A DNA stretch of 64,000 nucleotides, taken from positions 144,246 through 208,245 of the forward strand of contig NZ_NEHO01000010.1 in assembly GCF_002113375.1 (NCBI RefSeq), read 5' to 3'. The notes under the pieces are model-generated. The model did not search any database and was not told where the DNA came from. It saw only the letters and a list, made by a program, of their open reading frames with translations. This stretch comes from Pseudomonas sp. R37(2017) (lineage in GTDB: Bacteria; Pseudomonadota; Gammaproteobacteria; Pseudomonadales; Pseudomonadaceae). Both the position numbers and the translations under genes were made by a program. How positions within the stretch are numbered: position 1 is the stretch's first letter; every line of letters starts with the position of its first letter. Positions 1 through 7,447 of the stretch are shown piece by piece.

Positions 1-1
1 C

Positions 2-643
2 CACATCGAGGTAGCGCGCTACAGCCGCGATGGCCGTGAATGCATTCTCATCGGCCACGCCGGTCACCCGGAAGTCGAAGGCACCATGGGCCAGTACGAT
101 GGCAGCAATGGCGGGGCGATCTACCTGGTCGAAGACGAGAAAGATGTCGCGGCTTTGCAGGTGAACAACCCTGAAAAGCTCGCCTTCGTGACCCAGACCA
201 CCTTGTCGATGGACGATACCAGTCGTGTTATCGACGCGCTGCGTTCGCGCTTCCCGGCTATTGGTGGACCGCGCAAGGACGACATTTGCTACGCCACGCA
301 AAACCGTCAGGATGCGGTCAAGCAACTGGCCGACGAGTGCGACGTGGTGCTGGTGGTCGGTAGTCCGAACAGCTCCAACTCCAATCGCTTGCGCGAGTTG
401 GCAGAGCGCATGTCCACTCCGGCTTACCTGATCGACGGTGCCGAAGACCTGCAAAAGAGCTGGTTTGATGGCGTCGAGCGTATCGGTATCACCGCTGGTG
501 CATCCGCCCCGGAAGTTTTGGTGCGCGGCGTGATCCAGCAGTTGCAGGCCTGGGGGGCTACCGGTGCCGATGAACTGGCCGGTCGCGAAGAGAACATCAC
601 GTTCTCGATGCCCAAAGAACTGCGCGTTCGCTCGGTGCTCTGA
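2..643 (+). CDS. ispH: 4-hydroxy-3-methylbut-2-enyl diphosphate reductase, 3' part
   Basis: This is the C-terminal two thirds of IspH (LytB), the iron-sulfur enzyme that makes IPP and DMAPP in the last step of the MEP isoprenoid pathway in the cytoplasm. The reading frame is open from base 2, so the start codon and the first cluster cysteine lie outside the window. Visible family landmarks are HAGHPEVEGTMGQ, TQTTLSMDDT, the cysteine in ICYATQNRQDAV (a [4Fe-4S] ligand in the family) and the substrate-binding stretch VVGSPNSSNSNRL, followed by GITAGASAPE. The end converges on fimT, whose last codons overlap it by 47 bp. In P. aeruginosa lytB also lies beside the pil minor-pilin cluster, so the context is as expected. 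Confidence 0.97.
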   Translation, partial: HIEVARYSRDGRECILIGHAGHPEVEGTMGQYDGSNGGAIYLVEDEKDVAALQVNNPEKLAFVTQTTLSMDDTSRVIDALRSRFPAIGGPRKDDICYATQNRQDAVKQLADECDVVLVVGSPNSSNSNRLRELAERMSTPAYLIDGAEDLQKSWFDGVERIGITAGASAPEVLVRGVIQQLQAWGATGADELAGREENITFSMPKELRVRSVL

Positions 644-1148
644 GTTTTTTCCTGTCGCATAACGCTTGCTCAGCCTTGTCGCTGCGCAGGCTGACGCGAC
701 CGGTCCGTGCCAACACCACTTGATGTTGGCTGACCGGCTCGCGAACGGCGCAAATGTGCAATGTCCCGCCAAACAATGACTCGCCCTGACCTCTGAATCG
801 TATAGAGCTTCCGACTGGACCGTTCCCTACAATCGACATTCGTGCGCCGTTCTGGCGTTCGGCCAGTACTGGATTGTCGCTATCCATCTCCCCTTTGCCG
901 CTGACATCCAGAATGATCCGCCAGCCTTGGCTCCAGTCACCATTGATGCCGTGAATCACCACGGCCTGGTTGCGGACGATGGCTTCGTTCCGGGCGGTGC
1001 GAATGCCACTGAAAAGAGTCTGTGCCGCTTGCTCTCTTTGGTTCGACTCGATCAGCGAGGCGAACGCCGGACTGGTCCAATGCAGAACAATTCCTGTAAT
1101 TGCCAGTCCCATGAGCAGTTCGAACAGGCTGAAGCCTTGTTGCCGCAT
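597..1148 (-). CDS. fimT: FimT/GspH-type minor pilin
   Basis: The 183-residue product starts MRQQGFSLFELLMG, a class III prepilin leader: short and basic, with cleavage after the Gly before Phe and a Glu at mature position 5. A hydrophobic helix follows, then a GspH-like head domain with Cys near HICAVRE and ALCDRKK. The start at 1148 was chosen because it puts the prepilin motif directly at the N-terminus; an upstream in-frame ATG would add 32 unlikely residues. The gene is divergent from fimU. Its final residues run antisense into the last 47 bp of ispH, so the C-terminal tail after ALCDR may be an extension gained by loss of an earlier stop. FimT homologues help DNA binding by pili and act as accessory pilins; that role is inferred from the family. 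Confidence 0.85.
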   Translation of the reverse strand: MRQQGFSLFELLMGLAITGIVLHWTSPAFASLIESNQREQAAQTLFSGIRTARNEAIVRNQAVVIHGINGDWSQGWRIILDVSGKGEMDSDNPVLAERQNGARMSIVGNGPVGSSIRFRGQGESLFGGTLHICAVREPVSQHQVVLARTGRVSLRSDKAEQALCDRKKLRAPSERAVLWASRT

Positions 1149-1278
1149 GACATCTCCCTCCGTGGCGTGCTGTGGCCCGCGCAATCCTTGCGCGAGAAAT
1201 GACAACGCACACGCACTGCATCGCTCGAATGTTGCGCTGCGCAAGAGCAGGTATAGCCGAAGGAAACAGAAGGCCCCG

Positions 1279-1752
1279 ATGGATCATCGTACAAAAGGTT
1301 TCACGCTGATCGAGTTGCTGGTCGCGCTCGCGATCCTTCTGATCCTGCTGACTCTGGCTGTCCCGGCGTTTACCCGCTCGACGCAAGCAACCAGGGCCGA
1401 TGCTGAAATCGCGGACCTGCGACGAGCCCTGAATTTTGCCCGGCTCGAAGCCGTGGATCGAGGTAACACCACACGGGTTCGTCCGACGGCCGGCGGGGAT
1501 ACCTGGAGTGGGGAGCTGGCGGTTTACGACGGTACTGGCGCTTTGGCCAATGTATTGCGGGTTGTTCCGGCGATGAGCAGCGGTGCAACTCTGGCACTAA
1601 CCTCTGGCGTCACCGCCATTGATTTCAACGCAATGGGTGGATTGTCGGCGCCGTCCTCGGAGGTGTCGATCAGCTATGGGCGAGGCGCACAAAGCAGGAC
1701 GCTGACAGTGTGTTTGAATGGGCGAATTCTTTTGGGTGGAAGTTGCGGATGA
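1279..1752 (+). CDS. fimU: FimU-type minor pilin (GspH family)
   Basis: This 157-residue prepilin starts MDHRTKGFTLIELLVAL, so PilD would cut between Gly and Phe and methylate the new N-terminus. Glu5 is present. A hydrophobic assembly helix is followed by a GspH fold ending in a Cys pair (TVCLNGRILLGGSCG). The start at 1279 follows a GAAGG ribosome site, and longer upstream extensions lack pilin character. It is first in a tight row fimU-pilV-pilW-pilX-small protein-pilE. The stop overlaps the start of pilV (ATGA), which suggests translational coupling. The family primes pilus assembly with PilV, PilW, PilX and PilE at the inner membrane. Confidence 0.88.
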   Translation: MDHRTKGFTLIELLVALAILLILLTLAVPAFTRSTQATRADAEIADLRRALNFARLEAVDRGNTTRVRPTAGGDTWSGELAVYDGTGALANVLRVVPAMSSGATLALTSGVTAIDFNAMGGLSAPSSEVSISYGRGAQSRTLTVCLNGRILLGGSCG

Positions 1753-2198
1753 GGGCAGGGGGCCAAGGCTCGCAGCAGGGCATGACGCTGGTCGAAGTCC
1801 TGGTTGCGTTAGTCATTCTGGGCGTGGGGTTGCTGGGGGCTGCGGCGTTCCAACTCAATGCGCTGAAATACACGGACAGTGCGCGTATGACCAGTCAGGC
1901 CAGTTTCATCGCCTACGACATGATGGACCGCATTCGCGCCAACGCCGCTGCGGACTACAGCATTGCGCCGCCAGCTTCGGGCAACCCGGACGTTGCTCGG
2001 GATCAGGACCTGTTTGATTTCAATACCAACATCGCCAGCTCATTGGGTGCCACCGCGACGGGCAGTATCACCGTCAATCGGCAGGTGTACACCATCACGA
2101 TTACCTGGGATGACTCACGGGCTGCGAATGCTGCCGACTCGCGGCGCAGTTTCGTCCTGAGCAGCCGTACGGCCATTGATCCGGTGGTGATCCCGTGA
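1749..2198 (+). CDS. pilV: Minor pilin PilV
   Basis: The 149-residue product has the leader MRAGGQGSQQGMTLVEVLVALVILG, with PilD cleavage between Gly and Met and Glu at mature position 5. The length and the long hydrophobic helix fit PilV. I chose the ATG at 1749 because it overlaps the fimU stop as ATGA; an in-frame ATG at 1710 lies inside fimU and would lengthen the leader implausibly. The gene ends in GTGA, where the GTG starts pilW. PilV belongs to the minor-pilin priming complex at the pilus tip. Confidence 0.88.
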   Translation: MRAGGQGSQQGMTLVEVLVALVILGVGLLGAAAFQLNALKYTDSARMTSQASFIAYDMMDRIRANAAADYSIAPPASGNPDVARDQDLFDFNTNIASSLGATATGSITVNRQVYTITITWDDSRAANAADSRRSFVLSSRTAIDPVVIP

Positions 2199-2902
2199 GT
2201 CATCGCAGCAAGGGCTTTGGCCTGGTCGAGTTGCTGATCGCCCTGGCGTTGAGCTCGATCGTGGTGCTCGGTGTGGTGCAGGTTTTCATCGCGGCCAAGA
2301 ACACCTATCTCAGCCAGAGCGCGGCCGCGAACATGCAGGAGGACGCGCGTTTCGTGTTGAGCAAAATGATTCAGGAAATCCGCATGGTCGGGATGTTCGG
2401 TTGCGTGCAAACGATCGCTGATTCGAGTGAGAAACGTGATTTCCATGCCAGTCAGCTAACGCCGATCCGTTGGGACAAAGGCAGGCGTAGTTTGACGCTG
2501 GTTACAGCGGATGTCGGCGTTAATGGCGACAAGCCGGACTGGACTGTGCTTTCCGACTGTCGAGCCAGTTCGACGGCCTACAGTGAGCGGCGGTCGCCAG
2601 TGGCGGGGCAATTGGCCTTTCCGATCCGGCGGCTGGTTTACAGCTTCAGCGACGACCAACTACTGATGCAGGGTGGATCAGCTTCAGCCCAGGTATTGGT
2701 GGATAACGTCAGCGCTTTTGACGTGAGCTTCGGCTTGGCCAGCACGGCCACTGATCTGGCTGCTTCCCGCTACAGCAGCAACCCGCCGGACCCCGCGCTG
2801 ATTCGTAGTGTTCGCCTGAGCCTGACCCTCACCGATCCGCACCGCCGGGTGAGCGATCAAACCTTCAATGTGGTTGCCGCTCTACGCAATCGCTTGCCAT
2901 GA
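2195..2902 (+). CDS. pilW: Minor pilin PilW
   Basis: This 235-residue protein begins MSHRSKGFGLVELLIALALSS with a GTG start that overlaps the pilV stop as GTGA. The prepilin site is Gly-Phe and Glu5 is present. The long head domain (about 200 residues) is typical of PilW, the largest minor pilin apart from PilX-like subunits. Cysteines occur in MFGCVQT and LSDCRAS. It sits between pilV and pilX as in P. aeruginosa and would function in the same tip-priming complex. Confidence 0.88.
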   Translation: MSHRSKGFGLVELLIALALSSIVVLGVVQVFIAAKNTYLSQSAAANMQEDARFVLSKMIQEIRMVGMFGCVQTIADSSEKRDFHASQLTPIRWDKGRRSLTLVTADVGVNGDKPDWTVLSDCRASSTAYSERRSPVAGQLAFPIRRLVYSFSDDQLLMQGGSASAQVLVDNVSAFDVSFGLASTATDLAASRYSSNPPDPALIRSVRLSLTLTDPHRRVSDQTFNVVAALRNRLP

Positions 2903-2912
2903 GGGAGTGCCG

Positions 2913-3392
2913 ATGAGTCGTTCTTCCATGACCTGTTGCACCCAGCGCGGCATGGCACTGCTGGTCACTCTGGTGTTCTTGCTCTTGCTGACGCTGACGG
3001 GGCTTTCATCAATGCAGAGTGCCACCCTGCAGGAAAAAATGGCCGGTAGCGTCGCCTTGCGCAACCAGTCGTTCCAGAGCGCGGAAGCCGCCTTGCGGGT
3101 GGGCGAGAGTGGAGTGCAAAGGGACAGTTATGCGCTACCCGTTTGTAGCGGCATTGTTCAGTGTGCACCACCGGCTGAGTCCTTGACCATTACCGCCGCT
3201 GGTTTCAACGCCACGTCCGGAGTGACCTGGATTGCATCGGGCAACGGTTTTTATGGCGTGCAAAACATCGGTGTCAGCGAAGATGCGGTGAATGTGCCAA
3301 TCAATACCCAGGCGACCTTGTATCGGGTGACGGCTATAGGCATCGCGGGTCATTCGCGAAGTGTGGTGGAGAGCATCTATGCGAAGTACTGA
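2913..3392 (+). CDS. pilX: Minor pilin PilX
   Basis: The 159-residue product starts MSRSSMTCCTQRGMALLVTLVFLLLLTLTG. The predicted cleavage is after Gly, and the mature N-terminus lacks the usual Glu5, as is typical of PilX/GspK-like subunits. The QEKMAGSVALRNQSFQSAEAAL region after the helix is a PilX family hallmark. The ATG at 2913 follows the ribosome site GAGGGAG; the in-frame upstream ATG at 2868 is inside pilW. The 3' end overlaps the next small gene by 14 bp. In P. aeruginosa the next gene would be the long pilY1, which is absent here. Confidence 0.87.
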   Translation: MSRSSMTCCTQRGMALLVTLVFLLLLTLTGLSSMQSATLQEKMAGSVALRNQSFQSAEAALRVGESGVQRDSYALPVCSGIVQCAPPAESLTITAAGFNATSGVTWIASGNGFYGVQNIGVSEDAVNVPINTQATLYRVTAIGIAGHSRSVVESIYAKY

Positions 3393-3792
3393 GCGACTTT
3401 TGCGGTTAAGGTCACAGCTGGCTGGTGTCCTGGTCGCGCTTGGCGTCTCAGTGTCGACGCAGGCTGCCACGTCAGTGGATTCGCCAGCGCTGAACCGGCC
3501 AACCTGCCTGGCCAATGGCAACTGGTACGGTTTTTACCACGGCAATCAGGGCTTGAAGGCCGTCTGCCTGAAGCTGCCCGATGCGATCAGCGTTAAGATG
3601 CTCGACAGCAACGCCGATGGAGTGGTCGACAATAGCGACACGCTCTCCGAGGGCGTGATCTTTATCGGCGAACATTCGACCCAGGACGCCGGCGACAATG
3701 GTGGGGCGGTGAACGATTCCACTGGCGACGGTACGCCGGGGATGGAAAAATCCGGCGGCAGCCGTCGCATCATGTGGCGACAAATACAGTGA
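3379..3792 (+). CDS. Small secreted protein in the pilY1/pilY2 position
   Basis: This 137-residue protein has an N-terminal signal peptide (basic start, hydrophobic LAGVLVALGVSVSTQA, probable cleavage at TQA-AT). The mature part contains two cysteines and a calcium-loop-like motif, DSNADGVVDNSD at about residues 78-89, resembling dockerin or thrombospondin type 3 loops. It ends SRRIMWRQIQ, which is reminiscent of PilY1 C-termini from memory. The start at 3379 lies inside pilX and has GGAGAG at a good distance; pilE follows 14 bp after its stop. The operon position suggests a pilus role. It could be a reduced PilY1/PilY2 functional substitute or an unrelated small protein. The coding assignment is firm; the function is not. 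Confidence 0.72.
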   Translation: MRSTERLLRLRSQLAGVLVALGVSVSTQAATSVDSPALNRPTCLANGNWYGFYHGNQGLKAVCLKLPDAISVKMLDSNADGVVDNSDTLSEGVIFIGEHSTQDAGDNGGAVNDSTGDGTPGMEKSGGSRRIMWRQIQ

Positions 3793-3806
3793 GTGAGAGT
3801 TGAGGC

Positions 3807-4208
3807 ATGCGTAGTTCCAACCGCGGTTTTACCCTGATCGAAATCATGATCGTGATTGCGATCATTGGTATTGTCATGACCATAGCCGCCCCGAGTTTCA
3901 CTGAGTACCTGAACAAGGGCCGTCGCGCAGACGTGACCGGCCTGCTCTCGGAGCAGGCGCAGCTCCTGGAGCGGTTCTACTCGCAGAAAAATGTCTACAC
4001 CGATGCGACGGGCCTCAGTGCAGGTAATGATTACTACAGCATCATTCCGACCTTGGCCGACCAGACCTTTCTGCTGACGGCGGTGCGCAAGACCGGTTCA
4101 AGCATGGCCACTGACAAGTGCGGTGATCTGACCATCACCAACACGGGTGCCCTGGGCATGGTCAACGCAAAATCCGGCCTGACCAGCAAAGACTGCTGGG
4201 GGCGCTGA
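3807..4208 (+). CDS. pilE: Minor pilin PilE
   Basis: This 133-residue type IV pilin begins MRSSNRGFTLIEIMIVIAIIG, with cleavage between Gly and Phe and Glu5 present. The sequence after the helix (NKGRRADVTGLLSEQAQLLERFYSQ) is characteristic of PilE, and a C-terminal disulfide loop is implied by the Cys in TDKCGDLTI and in SKDCWGR. The ribosome site is GAGTTGAGG just upstream. It closes the minor-pilin row and would link the priming complex to the major pilin. Confidence 0.9.
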   Translation: MRSSNRGFTLIEIMIVIAIIGIVMTIAAPSFTEYLNKGRRADVTGLLSEQAQLLERFYSQKNVYTDATGLSAGNDYYSIIPTLADQTFLLTAVRKTGSSMATDKCGDLTITNTGALGMVNAKSGLTSKDCWGR

Positions 4209-4265
4209 GATTCTTTTTTCAGGTGCTTTTTGCACCCTCTGTCTATTTAACGATTGGATCAGAAC

Positions 4266-5366
4266 ATGACCAGGCAACAGCAAGTGGTGATTGTCGGCGG
4301 TGGGGTGATTGGCCTGCTGACAGCCTTCAATCTCGCCTCCGAAGTGCAAAGCGTTGTGCTGCTGGATCGCTCCAGCGTCGGCCAGGAGTCGTCCTGGGCT
4401 GGCGGCGGTATTGTTTCGCCGTTGTACCCGTGGCGCTACAGCCCGGCGGTCACCGCATTGGCTCACTGGTCCCAGGACTTTTATCCACAACTGGGTGAGC
4501 GCTTGTTTGCCGCTACCGGCGTTGATCCTGAAGTGCACACCACCGGTCTGTACTGGTTGGATCTGGACGACGAGGCTGAGGCCCTGGCATGGGCTGCCCG
4601 GGAAAAACGTCCGTTGAGTGCGGTTGATATCTCGGCGGCACACGATGCTGTGCCGGTGCTGGGCAGCGGTTTTTCCCGGGCGATCTACATGGCTGACGTC
4701 GCCAACGTGCGCAATCCGCGGCTAGTGAAGTCTCTCAAGGCTGCTTTGCTGGCGCTGCCGAACGTGACGATCCATGAGCAGTGCGAAGTCAGCGGGTTTG
4801 TTCGCGACGGCAATAAAGTGGTCGGTGTGCAGACGGCCACAGGTGCTGTTCTCGGCGATCAAGTCGTCCTGACGGCCGGTGCCTGGAGCGGCGATTTGCT
4901 CAAGTGTCTTGATCTGACGCTACCGGTCGAACCGGTGAAAGGGCAGATGATTCTCTACAAGTGTGCGGCGGACTTTCTGCCAAGCATGGTCCTGGCCAAG
5001 GGCCGTTATGCGATTCCCCGGCGTGACGGGCACATACTGATCGGCAGTACGCTGGAGCATGAAGGCTTCGACAAGACGCCGACAGGGACGGCACTGGAGA
5101 GCCTGAAGGCGTCCGCGGTGGAATTGATTCCGGCACTGGCCGACGCCGAAGTGGTCGGGCATTGGGCTGGCTTGCGTCCGGGATCGCCCGAGGGTATTCC
5201 TTACATCGGCCGGGTGCCGGGGTTTGACGGGCTCTGGCTCAACTGCGGGCATTACCGTAACGGGCTGGTGTTGGCGCCGGCGTCATGCCAGTTGTTTGCC
5301 GATGTGATGCTGGGCCGGGCGCCCATTATCGATCCGGCGCCTTATGCACCTGCCGGGCGGCTCTGA
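4266..5366 (+). CDS. thiO: Glycine oxidase ThiO-like FAD-dependent oxidoreductase
   Basis: The 366-residue protein is a DAO-family flavoenzyme. It has an N-terminal FAD-binding Rossmann motif (VVIVGGGVIGLLTA), the conserved ESSWAGGGIVSPLYPWRY segment, and a C-terminal NCGHYRNGLVLAPASCQL motif typical of ThiO. ThiO oxidises glycine to iminoglycine for thiazole synthesis, although related enzymes act on other D-amino acids. I prefer the ATG at 4266; a TTG at 4254 would add four residues. A homologous gene sits between pilR and the minor pilins in P. aeruginosa. It is convergent with pilR. Confidence 0.85.
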   Translation: MTRQQQVVIVGGGVIGLLTAFNLASEVQSVVLLDRSSVGQESSWAGGGIVSPLYPWRYSPAVTALAHWSQDFYPQLGERLFAATGVDPEVHTTGLYWLDLDDEAEALAWAAREKRPLSAVDISAAHDAVPVLGSGFSRAIYMADVANVRNPRLVKSLKAALLALPNVTIHEQCEVSGFVRDGNKVVGVQTATGAVLGDQVVLTAGAWSGDLLKCLDLTLPVEPVKGQMILYKCAADFLPSMVLAKGRYAIPRRDGHILIGSTLEHEGFDKTPTGTALESLKASAVELIPALADAEVVGHWAGLRPGSPEGIPYIGRVPGFDGLWLNCGHYRNGLVLAPASCQLFADVMLGRAPIIDPAPYAPAGRL

Positions 5367-5405
5367 CTGCCGGGCAGTTGTTGTCAGTCAGGTTGCGATG
5401 GGGTC

Positions 5406-6743
5406 TCAATCCAGTCCCAACTTCTTGAGCCGGTAACGCATCGACCTGAATGACAGATTCAACCGCTGAGCCGCCGCCGTGCGGTTCCAGCGGGTTTCCT
5501 CCAGGGCCTGGAGCAGCAGTTGGCGTTCGACGTTTTCCAGGTAGGTTTCCAGATTGTCGATCCGGGTAAGGTCCGGCACGCCACCTTCAGTCCCACAGTT
5601 GCCCTCAGCCAGGCGCAGGTCGCCGGCTTCGATCTGATTGTTCTCACACAGGGTATGCGCTCGTTCGAGCATGTTTTCCAGTTCCCGTACATTGCCCGGG
5701 AAACGATAGTTTTTCAGCGCATCGAGAGCTTGGGGGTGGAGTGTCGCCGCTGGCTGACCGGTACTGGCGGCCAGGCCCTTGAGCATGTGGCTGGCTAGCA
5801 TTTCGATGTCATCACGACGCTCGCGCAGGGGCGGCACCCGGAGCTCGATTACGTTCAATCGGTAGTAAAGATCATGGCGAAATCGCCCGGCGGCGACTTC
5901 GGCGCCAAGGTCCTTGTGGGTGGCGCAGAGAATGCGCACATCCACCGCCACTTCCTGCTGTCCGCCGACACTGCGTACGGCTTTCTCCTGAATCGCGCGC
6001 AGCAGTTTGACTTGCATGGTCAGAGGCAGGTCAGCCACTTCGTCGAGAAGCAGGGTGCCACCGTGAGCCGTCTGGAACAGGCCGGGTTTGTCTTCGATGG
6101 CGCCGCTGAAACTGCCTTTGCGATGGCCGAAAAACTCGCTCTCCAACAGTTCCGAGGGAATCGCCGCGCAGTTGATCGGTATGAACGGCTGATTGGCGCG
6201 AGCGCTTTGATCATGGATCAGGCGCGCGACCAACTCCTTGCCGCTACCGGATTCTCCGCTGATGTATACCGTCGCATGGCTGCTGGCCAGTTTGGTGATG
6301 TGCTTGCGCAGGTTGCGCATGGGCAATGAGTCGCCCAGCAAGCGACGATCGATGCCGGTCCCGAGGGCCGGACGCACCAGCGCTTTGGTGACCAGTTCGC
6401 GCAGGCGCGCAAGATCCACCGGTTTGGTCAGGAAGTCGAACGCCCCTGCCTTGAGCGCATTGATCGCGGTTTCGAGGTTGGCGTAGGCGGTGATCATGGC
6501 CACCCGGACCTGGGGGTGGCGTTGCTGGATGTGCTGCACCAGCTCCAGGCCGGTACCATCCGGCAACTGCATGTCGGTCAGGCATAGATCGAAGGATTCG
6601 CGTTTTAGCAGGGATCGCGCTTCGCCGACGTTGCGGGCGTTGAACGTCTCGAGCTTCATCCTTCCCAGGGTGATTTCCAGGAGTTCGCGAATGTCCGGTT
6701 CGTCATCGACGATCAAGACTTTTTGTCGGGGTCTCGTGTTCAA
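5406..6743 (-). CDS. pilR: Sigma-54-dependent response regulator PilR
   Basis: PilR activates the pilA promoter with RpoN. The 445-residue product matches the length I recall for P. aeruginosa PilR. Domains in order: receiver (about residues 8-120, VDDEPD, phospho-acceptor Asp in LCLTDMQLPDG, KPVD Lys), AAA+ sigma-54 activator with Walker A GESGSGKE and the sigma-54 loop GSFSGA, and a Fis-type HTH at the end (WNRTAAAQRLNLSFRSMRYRLKKLGLD). I place the start at a TTG (6741-6743) that overlaps the TGA of the pilS remnant, as in the normal pilS-pilR operon. The open frame extends upstream, but that extra N-terminus is pilS and non-coding sequence. Its partner kinase is broken, so PilR may act without its usual signal. 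Confidence 0.93.
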   Translation of the reverse strand: MNTRPRQKVLIVDDEPDIRELLEITLGRMKLETFNARNVGEARSLLKRESFDLCLTDMQLPDGTGLELVQHIQQRHPQVRVAMITAYANLETAINALKAGAFDFLTKPVDLARLRELVTKALVRPALGTGIDRRLLGDSLPMRNLRKHITKLASSHATVYISGESGSGKELVARLIHDQSARANQPFIPINCAAIPSELLESEFFGHRKGSFSGAIEDKPGLFQTAHGGTLLLDEVADLPLTMQVKLLRAIQEKAVRSVGGQQEVAVDVRILCATHKDLGAEVAAGRFRHDLYYRLNVIELRVPPLRERRDDIEMLASHMLKGLAASTGQPAATLHPQALDALKNYRFPGNVRELENMLERAHTLCENNQIEAGDLRLAEGNCGTEGGVPDLTRIDNLETYLENVERQLLLQALEETRWNRTAAAQRLNLSFRSMRYRLKKLGLD

Positions 6744-7060
6744 CCTGGGTTCCGTCCGTGAGCAAGGGTCATGCAAAAGCTGTCGCTTTCCTGGCGTGCC
6801 TTGAAGTCTAGGCGGGACACAGTGCTTTTGCCCGGCTGGCCGGACCGATAAGGCCCCAGGTCCCTGATATGGGGGGTGGGGGCCTTGCCATGAAACATTT
6901 CCAGTGATTTCAGGTCGAGCCGTAGCGGCGACATTTGCCCGCGACGTTGCAGGTGCAGGACGTTTTCGATTACCCGGTTCATTCGCAGCGTTTGGTCTTG
7001 AATAATCTGCGTCAGACGTCGATCTACGCCCTTCAGTTCCTTGGGTATTCGCGATAGACC
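6740..7060 (-). pseudogene. pilS: Remnant of the pilS sensor kinase
   Basis: Reading in frame from 7060, just after a stop at 7061-7063, to the TGA at 6740 gives ELKGVDRRLTQIIQDQTLR followed by MNRVIENVLHLQRRGQ. This is the segment just after the phospho-acceptor helix of PilS. About 45 residues later it reads SRLDFKARQ...LAHGRNPG, like the extreme C-terminus of PilS. The sensor region, the H-box His and the ATP-binding N and G boxes are missing. About 106 codons remain of an expected 500 or more. The TGA still overlaps the TTG of pilR. Both an upstream loss and an internal deletion are implied. The homology is recognised by eye, not aligned by program. Confidence 0.8.
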
Positions 7061-7088
7061 TCAATCAGCCGTCATTTCGGCTGAGGTG

Positions 7089-7322
7089 TCAGCGGCCGCT
7101 GGAGCCCTTGTCTTGCTCGAGATGAGCCTGGCTGCAATACCAGCGTTGGTCGAGGCTCAATGCGTGGTCACGAGGCAGGTGAACACCGCAATGGGCGCAA
7201 CGGACCATGGGCGCCGCTTCCCGCTCGGCAGGGGATGCGGGAGTGGAAGCCTTGCCCTTGAACTTGCGCCAGAACCATACGGCAGCGGCAATCAGGGCAA
7301 TCCAGAACAATAAACGAAGCAT
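7089..7322 (-). CDS. PP0621 family small membrane-anchored zinc-ribbon-like protein
   Basis: This 77-residue protein has one N-terminal membrane segment (LRLLFWIALIAAAVWFW) and a cytoplasmic tail with a CAHCGVHLPRDHAL...RWYCSQAHLE pattern. The CxxC...C/H arrangement probably binds zinc. It corresponds to the PP0621 family, which I know as a conserved Pseudomonas protein of unknown function usually next to pilS. Its own gene is intact although the adjacent pilS has decayed. Confidence 0.8.
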   Translation of the reverse strand: MLRLLFWIALIAAAVWFWRKFKGKASTPASPAEREAAPMVRCAHCGVHLPRDHALSLDQRWYCSQAHLEQDKGSSGR

Positions 7323-7403
7323 GGTGAGCTGCTTTTTGATTGATGAAGCGGCAGTTTAGCCAAGGACCTGACAGGCGCACAGTGTAATAAGGCGCTGAAA
7401 CAA

Positions 7404-7433
7404 AAAAGGGAGACTCGAAAGTCTCCCTTTTTA
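7404..7433 (-). terminator. Rho-independent terminator of bamD
   Basis: An 11-bp stem (AAAAGGGAGAC paired with GTCTCCCTTTT) closes a TCGAAA loop and has T-rich flanks on both strands. It lies just past the bamD stop at 7448 and could also stop transcription from the other side. Confidence 0.85.
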
Positions 7434-7447
7434 CACAACCGCAGCTG

